DNA of 64,000 bases from Enoplosus armatus (Eukaryota; Chordata; Actinopteri; Centrarchiformes; Enoplosidae), in contig NC_092198.1 in assembly GCF_043641665.1 (NCBI RefSeq), positions 11,111,001-11,175,000 of the forward strand, in the 5' to 3' direction. The notes beneath the pieces were generated by a model that was not told where the DNA came from, made no database searches, and was given only the letters and a program-made list of their open reading frames with translations. Below are positions 1 through 14,162 of the stretch, one piece after another (position 1 is the stretch's first letter; each line of letters opens with the position of its first letter). The position numbers and the translations under genes were made by a program.

Positions 1-3700
<3,700 letters not shown>

Positions 3701-3714
3701 TCTACAGCCATGCT

Positions 3715-4165
3715 AGCAGCTCTGTGAGGCTGTACTTTGGCACAGCAGTGCTTTGAGCTCAATGCTGATGGCAGCATGCTACGATGCTCGCAGTGACAAA
3801 GCTAACATGCCGATGTTTGGCAGGTGTAGTGTTTACAATTCACACCTTTTTTTTTTTAGCATGTTAGCATGCTAATATGTCATTGGTTTTGCAGGTATTT
3901 GGTCATAAAACAAAGGACAAATTACATTTTTGACCTGATGGTGGCACCAGATGTAAAGTTCATCCTGTAGCCAATTTAATTGGAATTGATCCAATAGTTG
4001 TCAAGACATTTAACTCAAAGCAACCAATCTGAACTTCATGATGGCGCTAAAGTAAAAGTCATGGTATCACCAAAGTCATTAGGACGCATCATCTGGGAAC
4101 CATGAATGTTAGTACAAAAGGACTCACCAATCCATGTAGTAGATGATGAAATATTTCTCTGGATA
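3715..4165. repeat. Interspersed repeat, 'GCTAACATGCTA' family, copy 1
   Basis: The sequence contains the alternating GTTAGCATGCTAA-type core near 3858-3875, then GCAGGTATTTGGTCATAAA, a 'tgatggtggcac…aaagt' module and a 'caccaaagtcattaggacgcatcatctgggaacc' module split over two lines. I recognise this order from a repeat widespread in teleost genomes. A fragment of the same family occurs in inverted orientation near 62245-62362. Limits are approximate, and the class (probably a non-autonomous DNA element) is inferred. Confidence 0.65.
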
Positions 4166-5099
4166 AGTGAAAAGTCAGAGAATCACCAAGTCAATGGGGT
4201 TTATTCTTTGGGCAAAATGGATTTTTTTCCAATAGTAGAGGCATTAAAGCTAAAGCACAAAAAGCTAAATGAGAGTTCTCACTGTACACATCCACTCCCC
4301 TTTCCTCTCTCCTCTCTGATAATATACTTGGTTAGTTCATATTCCCTTGGTTTCAGCAACAACAAAAAAATACTTACAGTACAGTACAGTTAAACACTTT
4401 GGGTTTCACGGCTGTCAGAAAAATCTGAACTCACTCCATCGCGTCTCCAACACACACATAGTGCATGCATTCGCGAGAATCTCACACACATCCCGCAATT
4501 GTGATGCACACTGTTAACACTCCCACTGTGCCTTTTTTTCAGATGTAGTAACACAAATGGCTCTCTAAAAATAAGCACACACAAATACATACACACACGC
4601 GTGCACAGGCATACTTGTCAGCGCTGTAGGTAATAGGGGAATTCCTTTCTATTCCAGACACATTTGTCAGATGGAGCTCTCTCTGTCTTCCTCCCCTCAC
4701 TCCACTTATGCTGTGGTCCACTCCTTCATGCCCCCCCCCCCTTCCCTTTTAGCTCCATAGCTCCTCTACAGGGCTCCTCATGAATTATTTGTGGCGAGAT
4801 CATAGCAATCGCTCATGGCTCGTTAAGCAGCGTACGCATGGCCTAACAGCTCGACGCTGTGCCGGGGTCGTGTTCCAAGCTCAGCCGTCTGTCATTGCTG
4901 TCGAGACACTGGCAACCATTACCCCCCCACACATACACGCACAATCACAAACATCTTCTGAAACGAGAGATTTGCCTGCATCTGTAATTATTAACTAAAG
5001 GAAGACATCTGATGTAAAGCCCAGATACAGACATGTTTACACAAGTTTACAGTTTGAGATCTGAGCATGAGCTGCAGTGAGGGACAGGTGGAATGACAA

Positions 5100-5115
5100 A
5101 CACACACACACACAC
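5100..5115. repeat. (CA)n microsatellite
   Basis: Eight perfect CA units in intron 1 of xkr6. Confidence 0.9.
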
Positions 5116-5222
5116 CATGTGGACGACTTGGCCATGTTGTTCCTCCCTCTCCTCCAAAGTCATTGACCGATGAGTCATCCAACCACCCTTACACTAATCC
5201 CTTGAGTGGGTGGTTAGAAGGA

Positions 5223-5223
<1 letters not shown>

Positions 5224-5254
<31 letters not shown>
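5224..5254. repeat. (CA)n microsatellite
   Basis: About fifteen uninterrupted CA units. Confidence 0.95.
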
Positions 5255-5258
<4 letters not shown>

Positions 5259-5480
5259 CCAAGTTTAACAGCATCTGTCTCCGAAGTCATGCTCGTGGGA
5301 AGGCTCAGCAGCTCAGACCGCATTCATATCTTGTCATAAGCTGATTCATAAGAAGATCACAAGTACTATTACAGCAGCGTGAAGCAGAGCTTATGCATCG
5401 TCTGTTAACAGGTGGAATCTGGCAGGACACTAAGTATGGGGGACACATAACATACGCAAGGCCTGAGGGTTTATGAAAAT

Positions 5481-5500
5481 GTGTGTGTGTGTGTGTGTGT
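5481..5500. repeat. (GT)n microsatellite
   Basis: Ten uninterrupted GT units. With the two CA tracts just upstream this makes three dinucleotide arrays within 400 bp. Confidence 0.95.
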
Positions 5501-6160
5501 AAGGTGGAGGCAATGCCAGCTGCAATGAGTCACACCCTGAGTCACTCCAAGGGGCCGCACATCGACTCTCAATGAGGTTTAAACCTCCTTTATCAGGGAG
5601 ATTTAAATTCTCCCTATTTTGCTCGGTATCCTCACTTCTCTGTGTCTTTCTCTCTTTTCATAACTCTCCCGAACACCCCACCTCGCCTCTAAGACAGAAT
5701 TCAATTTCTGTGTGGAAATTTTTTTCTTCTTTTTCGATGCTGATTTTGAAAAGTGGCGGGGGTGTGTGTGTGTGTGGGAGTGTGGGGGAGCCGGGTAGCA
5801 GTTACAGCAGGTACTGCCTATTCATGGTCATTCTGTGTCCTCTCTACCTGTGCTGTTTGGCTCTGTCTCCACCTTTTTGGTGCTTTTTCATTTGTGCCTC
5901 TCCCTCCTCGTTGCCCAGTTAGATTATACCAGCATATCTCTCCATCAGGAATGCATCTCTATGTTGTCTAAGAATGTTGTTTTAATATAACCAGTATTTA
6001 ATAAAAACATTGCCCTTTACTAGATGACATGAAACTGCACAACAGGAGCAACAATTACTGTGAGGACTAAAATCTACAAAGAGTTGCAAACAATTCTAAG
6101 ACGCAAACATATTTTGACAAAGCAATTAAATACTACAAACTGTAATATACCTACATATTA

Positions 6161-6418
6161 GAGCTTAGTAAATGTATCAATTAGTTGATTGAAAGGAAAT
6201 GAATCGGTAACTACTGTAAATTAATTGTTTAGTCTAATTATATAAAGCAAAAATGCCACACATTTGATGTTTCTAGCTTGTTAAATGGAGAATTTCTTTT
6301 CCTTGTTTTACATTTAATATTATAGTTTTTTGACTGTTGATCAACAAGTGATTTGATTACGTCATCTTAGATTATAGAAATTTTACTGTTTTCTGATGTT
6401 TTATTTTTGCAGCTCTAC
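6161..6418 (+). repeat. Interspersed repeat, 'TAATCG' TIR family, copy 1
   Basis: Starts TAGAGCTTAGTAAATG, passes through 'atcaattagttgattgaaagg' and 'aagcaaaaatgccacacattt', and ends in GCAGCTCTA. The terminal TAGAGC…/…GCTCTA matches are the short inverted ends of a common teleost non-autonomous DNA repeat, whose usual consensus ends in TAATCGTTGCAGCTCTA. It is degraded relative to that remembered consensus. Other copies lie at about 9495-9817 (opposite orientation) and 63083-63418. Confidence 0.6.
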
Positions 6419-8075
6419 TGCATATTGATCTGGATGCTCTGGTCAGAAGATTTCTCAGGCCTTTTGGTCCGACCTTAATTGCCCCTTGTTATGTGAAATG
6501 TGTTATGTGTGTCCTGTATTTGATCTTTTCTAATCTAGAGGTTTCACCATGTCCACTGCTTTAAAGTTTCTAGGATATAACTGTTACTGTAAAGTGTAGA
6601 AAAGTGACATGATAAAGATCCATTTGTGACAAAATTCTTCCCTCTACGTATGCACAGCCCTCTGCCTGCATGAAGGAGTCGGTATGCTTCAAAGTGTATT
6701 ATCATCCTCATTACAATGATTATTGCGTCAAACTTCTTTGCTTTAAGCATACACCAACATTAACTCTTGATCAAATTGATTCAAATACTATGCCATTCTG
6801 TTACTCCAAGTTTAAGGTCTCTTTCTTTTAGTCTAATTACCAGTATTTTGAAGTAGCAATCATGCTCACTTAGTACAGAAAACACACTCAATATCGTCCT
6901 CTTTCATGCTCCTATCCAGACTTTATAAACTGCATGTGTGTTAAGCAGAAATTCCTGTTGTGGCTTTCTATTAAAGTATGTAAAGGACAGATTTTCCTGT
7001 CTCCTGGAGCACCTGGAGTTACCTCGCCAGGATGGCAGCAGTCTATGTATGAATGGCTAATAGCATTTCTAGTGTTGATTTTTGAGGGAGAAAGTCATCT
7101 TTTCACTCAGCCACAGCGAGGTCAGCAGCATGGGTCAGCTATAGAAAAACTGGCTGGGACTCTTGCTCAAGGACACTTCAGAAGGCCGTCTCACAAATCT
7201 GCCATCCTTTTGCCCTTTACAGTGAATGAAAGTATCACAGCTCCGCCGGGAGCTTAACAGTGATGCCAGTGTTGTGTTATTCATCATTCGCCAATTTGTA
7301 CAGTGCCAAAGAAAACTGTTATAGCAAACATCCCTTCAACTCAGCATCTTAGCTGCTATGGGAGAGGAATAGGAAATGAAAATATAACATAGGTGTTTTG
7401 AAAAAAATGTCAAGACAAAGGATTTTTGCACTTTTCGGAAACACTTTGTGGCTCAATGGGCTTCCCCTTTAACAGTGTACCACTGATCCTACATCCGATA
7501 TGTCTTTATCCCCCTTATGGCGGCGAATAGCCCTGGATGAAAGGCTGGCTGAGTTGAGATCTGAGTCCCACAGGCGAGGTCAGATACACTCACATGCAAA
7601 CACACAACGATCTGTGACCAGTGCCTTTGGGTGATTCCTACACCGAGAGCTGCTGGAATGTTGAATGGAGACCAGGTTGACATGATGCAAGCTGAAAGCG
7701 ATGGGGAACGGCAAGCCGAGATGAGAGATGCTGTGTCAACTCTGCTCCACCCTGTCAGTTCTTGGAGTGCGCACTGGTTAACCACCTCTGACATCTTGAC
7801 TAAATAATATCACTGTAATTATAACACTTCATACATATACATCATTTCATGTGGTCTGTTAGAGGAAGTGATTTATGATGGGCATTTTTTTCAAAGGTCA
7901 CTAATGCCAGTGAGAATCTTACCAGTTAAATACAAGCTTGCTGTAGTTTGGTGCTTCATTTATAAACTGACATTAGCTTGTTGGCATCATATTGTCATAG
8001 CAACCTGGAATTTGTACTGTTACTGAAATTTGTCTGCCTGTGTCCAATTGTTTCCTGTAGAACCAGAACAAATGA

Positions 8076-8452
8076 TTGCCAAAGGTTATGAGAAGATCAA
8101 TACCATTTTGTAGCTTCATACTTAACGTCTGTTACCTGGAGACAGTTAGCTTAGCTTAGCATTGAGACTGTAAACAGGAGAAAACAGCTAGTCTGGTTTA
8201 AGGTTTATATAGACAACACTTGGTTTTATATAGGGTTACGTGCTGGACTATTTATTGCCCGTGAGCAATGACTTCCTGGAGTTTCTGCTGGTTAACTGGC
8301 AACCTCACTGTGATGACTCTGTGCATTCTGCGCTCGGCTAAGAAAGGTCAAGTCTTTATGCTAAGATAAGCTAATGGCCCCCTGGTCCCCTCTTTTCATC
8401 TAAAAAGAAAGTGAATAAGTGTATTTCCTAAAATGTCAAACTATTCCCTTCA
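8076..8452 (+). repeat. Foldback MITE-like element, copy 1
   Basis: Contains the subterminal GTTAGCTTAGCTTAGCA (from 8144), the central 'gtgctggactatttattgcc…cttcctggag' block and the closing TIR 'tttcctaaaatgtcaaacta', ending near 8452. The 5' TIR is degraded. The family is shared with copies near 13.7, 21.9, 35.2 and 44.2 kb. Non-autonomous: no coding sequence. Confidence 0.72.
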
Positions 8453-9494
8453 CTGTGTGATGATGAGGATGTTGAAGAAAACTGATATTGTTTCGCATTT
8501 CAGTGGGAAAAAAGCTTTTCCTCCCTTTCTTTACCTGTGCACAGAGCACAAACACTGACCCCCAGCATGTATAGTAGCTCTCCTCTCCTCTGCTGTACTC
8601 TTTTTCTCTCTGTGCAGCCAGTCATTTGTTACCATTAGCAACGGTCCTCAGGTACCCCAGCTCATTGCCCTGGGATCACGTGACACAGCACCACCACTAA
8701 GAAGAGAGGAAAGCAGAGAGAAGAGGGTAAAAAAAAAAAGGACATGGCAGGAAAATATATAAGATGATAGTGGAGGAGGCATGTGGAGAAGAAAGAGATG
8801 TACACGAGTCACATGATCAAGGCCTCTCTGCCTTTAGATGGACGACAGCCAGAGATTCAAGCTGATCCAAGATAATTTGGGGTCATTCTCCAATAATGGA
8901 CTAAAGCATGATACAGATAAGGAGGTGCAGATTCTGTATCAGTGCTAAAGAGAAGGGATGTTGCCTTGCCTTTCAGATACAGAATGCTATTGATCACTTC
9001 AGCTGGGCATTAGCAGCTATCAACAACAACGTGGCTCCACTATCCAATGTCCAGATGGGTAATCAAATGAAGGGCAGGCTTAATTAAAGGATTGATTTGA
9101 TTCAACAGTTTTTACACGGCTCCGACCAACATCATCAAATGGAGATTGCACAGAGGCCAAACCTGCAGTCTCCATAGCCTGAACTCTAAATCTAAGTTTA
9201 AGAAGGAGATCTGGCTTGTAACATTTCCCCCAAAACATTCTTAACATTCTCCCCAAAACAGCAATGTTTACAGTATTATTTTTTTTCTTTCCTTTTTTGA
9301 ATTCATGATTCCATCCCACAGCAGTGTTTGTTTGTTTTTACCTCCTGTGGTTACTCAACTAGTATTCATGTAGATACTGTTACTACCTCTGTTGTTCACC
9401 TGGTTTTGCTGAATGTACTATTTTCAATGAGAGGACAAAAAGTGGAGCGCTGAAAGATACTTGCAGATTTACTATAAAAAACACTAAAACACTT

Positions 9495-9817
9495 TAGGGC
9501 TGAAACCAAACGTTTCATTATTGTTTACACTGCTGAATATTCTTTTGATTAATCGATTGATCTTTTGTTCTATAAAATGTGAAAAATACAGTTTTTCACT
9601 AAAGCCCAAGGTGATGTCTTCAAATGTCTTGTTTTGTCTGACAAGCAGTCCAAAACCCAAAGATATTCAGTTTAATATCACATACGACAAAGTAAAGCAG
9701 CAAATCCGCACAACTGAGAAGCTGGAACTAGAGCATTTTTGGCATTTTGCTTGAGAAATAACTATTAATTAAATATCAAAATAGTTGCAGATTAATTGAC
9801 TAATTGTTTCAGTGCTA
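9495..9817 (-). repeat. Interspersed repeat, 'TAATCG' TIR family, copy 2
   Basis: Opens TAGGGCTGAAACC and closes GTTTCAGTGCTA, a short imperfect terminal inverted repeat. Internal modules ('aaagcccaaggtgatgtctt', 'aaagatattcagttta', 'gagaagctggaac') are those of the same family as the copies at 6161 and 63083, read on the opposite strand. The open frame across it is repeat-derived, not a gene. Confidence 0.75.
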
Positions 9818-10715
9818 AAACACTGTGCAAATACGCTGCCTCTCCCCCTCTGCATGCTGGGATAGGCTCCACTCTCGATCTTCATTGTTTTTGATTTGAG
9901 TTGGCTGGCAACAGCTTTTTGATTTGTTGTTTGTTTTTTAAAGGTTAAAGTGCCAGTTGCAGTGATATTTCTGAATTACCTTCTCAAACACACAGCACAT
10001 TACAGCTGGTGTCACAGCTCTTTTTATCAGATGTAGATTGTAGAGTTTCTACCCGAGGCACACACACATGAAACGTGGCGCTGTATGACTTCCTCTGCCA
10101 CTGAGAAGCATTTGACAGAATGAGCTTGAATATTAGGATAGGCAGTTATTACAGTAAAAGCAATTTGTCACTCTGTGGCCTTCTACTACCTGAAAAAGCT
10201 TTCTTTGGAGAGAAATGCCCCCGCAGCCTCAGGTGAAATCCTCTTTCTCTCTCCCTTTCCTGCTGTCTGTCATCACTCTCTGTCTCCCCACCCCTCCTGT
10301 ACTGTTTTTGTGGCATGCTCTTCAACTAGAGGAAGGGCCAGATTATGTGCGGATTAAGAAGAAAAGGCTTGACCCACTTGCTTTTCAAAGAGCACCAAAC
10401 CAAAAGGGGCTGTGCAGAGGCCGACTTCCATTCAGTGTCAGCACTCCTGCTGCACTGTGCGAGACACTTGAAGCTCATGTTTATTGCTCTTAAGACTATA
10501 ATTAGCAGGACTGGCTTATGGCGTTAAAATGCTTCCAGAATTTAGAGACTGGTTGAAAGTTCTCTGAGTAAATCTCCTTTGTGCCTGAGAGTTTTTACCG
10601 CTACTAACACATTACCAAAAGCACATGATCATCTCACAGTGTTTTGTTTTTGTTTTTTTAAGGTTTGCTTACAGGTTAGGTGGCATTATGCATTTCTCAA
10701 GCCCCTGAAGATAAC
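9818..10715. other. Intronic sequence without recognised features
   Basis: Non-coding intron DNA. No exon, RNA or repeat recognised, apart from a short CA run near 10059-10070. Confidence 0.5.
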
Positions 10716-10719
10716 GCAA

Positions 10720-11020
10720 GAATGGAGGCGAGAGCCAAGTCAGCACACAAGGAGGAAAAGAGGAGGAGGAGGGAGGAAGGAGGGGGGCAGAGATAGAGAG
10801 GAGAGGCAGTGGAGATAACCGCCAAGAAAGTGTAGAAGAGGAGGAGAGAATAGAGAGAAGTGACAGTGTGATGTAGTGACAGAGGAAGTGGAAGGAGGCG
10901 AGAGGCAGCGAAAGTGGCAAGACAAAGACACAAGGAAAAGCTACTAGAGGTAGAAAAGAACCTGGGGAGTGAGAGGAGAGTGAGAGGAGGGGAGTGAGAC
11001 AGAATGAGACCCAGGAGGTA
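10720..11020. repeat. Purine-rich (GA-rich) tract
   Basis: About 300 bp in which the plus strand is overwhelmingly A and G, with GGAGGA, GAGAG and GGAAGG motifs. It is followed at 11060-11260 by a pyrimidine-rich stretch. It produces long spurious open frames on both strands because it is low in complexity. Confidence 0.8.
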
Positions 11021-11059
11021 AACTAATCACCGAGCACGCAATGCAATTTTCTGGCTCTG

Positions 11060-11260
11060 TGCCTCCACTCCACCATACTCCTCCCTCCTTCGCTCTTGCT
11101 CCTTTCCTCCCCCCCATGCGCCCCCCTCCTCATCCTCCCCATCGTCTCGGGGGCTCTTTTTACTATTCCGCTCACACACACTGTCTCTTGCTCCTCTATC
11201 TATCAGGCTGTACCATTTCGACGTTACCCTCTCCTCTTTAGTGCTGCCCAGTGATCCCCT
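11060..11260. repeat. Pyrimidine-rich (CT-rich) tract
   Basis: About 200 bp dominated by C and T on the plus strand (CTCCTCCCTCC, CCTTTCCTCCCCCC, CTCCTCATCCTCCCC). It is the strand-reversed counterpart of the GA-rich tract just upstream. Confidence 0.75.
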
Positions 11261-11773
11261 CTGGCTCCCAAAAATGGATTGAGCCACTCTTGCCATCAGC
11301 ATTCAAAAATATGCTGTAGATGAAGGGAAAGAGAGTTTTAATGAGGAGAATTTGGTGGCTTTTAAGCAATTATTATCGAGTGCTGGAGGATGTTTCCTCA
11401 GGTGTTTTTATACCCCATCTTTATGAGGGGGTTTGTGTGTGTGATATGGTGAATGACGGGGAAAATACAAACACAGTCAGCAAGAGGAAAGAAAAATGAT
11501 ATAAAACAGAATCTGTCTGTTTGCATCTGTGCATGCGTGTGCGTAGTGTGCCTTTGCCCCGAGGCGAAGGCATTTAAGAAATGTTTGATATCGCTGCAGT
11601 AAAGGTTTGAAAGTGTGTTCAGTCTCTCTCCCGAGAGCGTCGGCGGCGCCTGCCTGCCTCACTGTTTTGCAGCGCCTTGATGATGATGATAGATGTTCGC
11701 TCCAGACATGCAAATAAAGGAGGTGGCTCCCTAGAACTGCGCACATGCTCTCACTCTCAAACGCACGCTCAGA

Positions 11774-11780
<7 letters not shown>

Positions 11781-11805
<25 letters not shown>
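11781..11805. repeat. (AC)n microsatellite
   Basis: About twelve uninterrupted AC units, with imperfect CA repeats on the left flank. Confidence 0.95.
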
Positions 11806-11806
<1 letters not shown>

Positions 11807-12123
11807 GCACATGTGTATGTTTGACTATGATCAAGTCATCCATTGATATATTAATCTTCCTCTTTAGGGAATATACCCCTGGGAAAATGCAGAAAGCTCC
11901 CACACACAGCAGTCTCAAAATTGCCCTATTTTCACAGGCGCACTGACTGGAGAGGAAGATTAGTCACATAACGTGCTCATTTGAAAGATAGGAGCCCTTC
12001 TCTAAGAGGAAGGTGTGAATGTGTGAGAGGAAAGTGAGCTAGCTCATTATTGACATGCAGTATATGTCAGCTCATCCATCATAAGTGACACTGCTGTTGC
12101 TACTGAGGCTTATGGGGACACAA

Positions 12124-12125
<2 letters not shown>

Positions 12126-12179
<54 letters not shown>
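12126..12179. repeat. (CA)n microsatellite, long
   Basis: About 27 uninterrupted CA units followed by a second short CA run at 12189-12199. Confidence 0.97.
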
Positions 12180-12180
<1 letters not shown>

Positions 12181-12181
<1 letters not shown>

Positions 12182-13730
12182 ACAGAAACACACACACACT
12201 ATAGGAGCGATTTCAACAAGCTTATCAAATTTTATAGTATTAGTGTGCACATTTTCTCTGTAACACACACACACACAGATATATAAAATGTGAGCACAGA
12301 CCAACATGTCGGTTCCCACAGCATGTCATGAATATGACACATAAAACACCTACACCAAAAACAACTTGCGCACATCTTCACACGTTTTCAAGACAGACAC
12401 ACACATATGCACACACATGACCACATTTTTACACCAGGCTTCACACCATCAGACGGTGTCACTATGGGAAAGCCCCGAGCCCCATGCTAACCTGAGGGGA
12501 TCCAGTGGCACAAAGCATATGTGTGAGCCCCCAACTGCTAGTCACTGACAGGCCCGCTGAGCGAAACCTGTTGTGACAGATCAAAATATCAGCCTGGCAG
12601 GCACAGGGAAGGAGAGCGAGAGACAGACAGATAGAGAGAGAGAGTGAGAGAAAGCACATTAAGTGGCCACCATAAAAACTAATCCAGAGGTGCTTTAGCT
12701 ATGCGGGGTACTTTAAGGTCACAGACATGCACAAGTGCAGTAGGGCTGCACAGCAGACTGAGAGAGATATGGTTACTGACAATGAGGGAAAAAAATTAAG
12801 AGTCATCATAGTTTCCTTCAGGAACACACACACACACACACACAATGCTGGTGGAAAAAATATCTCTCCTGCCCGTTCCAGCATTTTCAGCCCCATAAAC
12901 AGCTTCCTCCCATCACCCAAACACTGGCTAACACAATATGATATAAATCCTCTGAGAGAGCTGCCTGGATTCATGGTGTCAGCTTTTCCAGCTCTTAAAA
13001 ACGCATACAAGCACACACAGAGTAGCAGACACAACACACACGTACAGACTCAGCTAGGATGAGAACTCCTGGGTCTGCTCTACCATTCTCGGCTGGGGGA
13101 TGGTGAGATGGAGGATAGAGGGAAAAAAGAGATGTGGGGGATGGGGCCAGATCGATAGAGGTATCCTGGGAACTCTTCCTTTCTTCCATGAATCTACGCA
13201 GGGAAGATCGGATGCTGACAGGGCACAGCCCCCCGTTGGATACCGGATCTAGGCTTCTGCCCCCTCTGAAGGGACTTCATCAGCACAAGGAGTAAATGAT
13301 TGGCTGTTTGAACAGACGGAAACATCCCTCATGCAGTCATGCTTGTCGTATCAATAAAAGAAGTGTGTGTATCATAGCAGGTATATCTCCTTGTCTGCAC
13401 CTCAGGGTGAAAAGGAAAGGGCTGTGATGTGTGATAAGATACATACTGTGTGTTGAAAATAGTGTAGTATGTATTATGTGTTGACAACATGACATGAGGG
13501 ATGAGTGTGTTTTTATTGAATAGTTTAAAGATAGAGGTGAAAAAACACTGACAGATACAAATCTCAGACATGTATAGAATAAACTGGACTGCAGGACAGT
13601 GAGCTGTGGCTGAATTTGAAGCTCAAGTATTTGAGAAAGAACCTATGTATATATTTATATATATAGACCTCACTGGAGAGTCCATCAGTCGTAAGACGCC
13701 AAATAACACCTCACAACATCCATGGATATT
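12181..13730. other. Intronic sequence with short CA tracts only
   Basis: Non-coding intron DNA containing further short CA arrays (about 12264-12277 and 12824-12844) and a (GA)n-like run near 12632-12652. No exon or RNA gene recognised. Confidence 0.55.
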
Positions 13731-14162
13731 AAAGGAATTGTTCGGCATTTTGGAAAATACACATATTCACTTTCTCGCTGAGAGTTCGATGAGAAGATTG
13801 ATGACACTCTCATGTCTGTCTGTTAAATATGAACCCAGCTAACCCAGCAGTCAGTTAGCTTAGCTTAGCATAAAGATTAATTCCTGGCCAAGAAATAATC
13901 CAGCACTAAACCCCCCGTAAAAACACAAGATATAACGTGTTTCTGTAATTAGTGAGCTTCAGAGGAGCTAACAGGTGGATTTTTTAATCTTCAAACAGAT
14001 CTAGCTGGCTAGCTGTTTCCCCCTGCTCCCACTCTTAATGCTAAGCTAATTGTCTCCAGACTGTAGCTTCATATTTAACAGGCAGATATAAAAGTGGTAT
14101 CGATATCGGTATTCTCACAACTTTTGGCAAGAAAGCAAACAAGCGTATTTCCCAAAATGTCT
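13731..14162 (+). repeat. Foldback MITE-like element, copy 2
   Basis: A nearly complete copy. It starts AAAGGAATTGTTCGGCATTT and ends GTATTTCCCAAAATGT, the two ends being inverted relative to each other. The subterminal GTTAGCTTAGCTTAGCA lies at 13855-13871, and its inverted partner 'aatgctaagctaa' near 14037. The middle carries 'ggccaagaaataatccagca' and 'ctagctgtttccccctg'. Coding capacity is absent. Confidence 0.8.
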
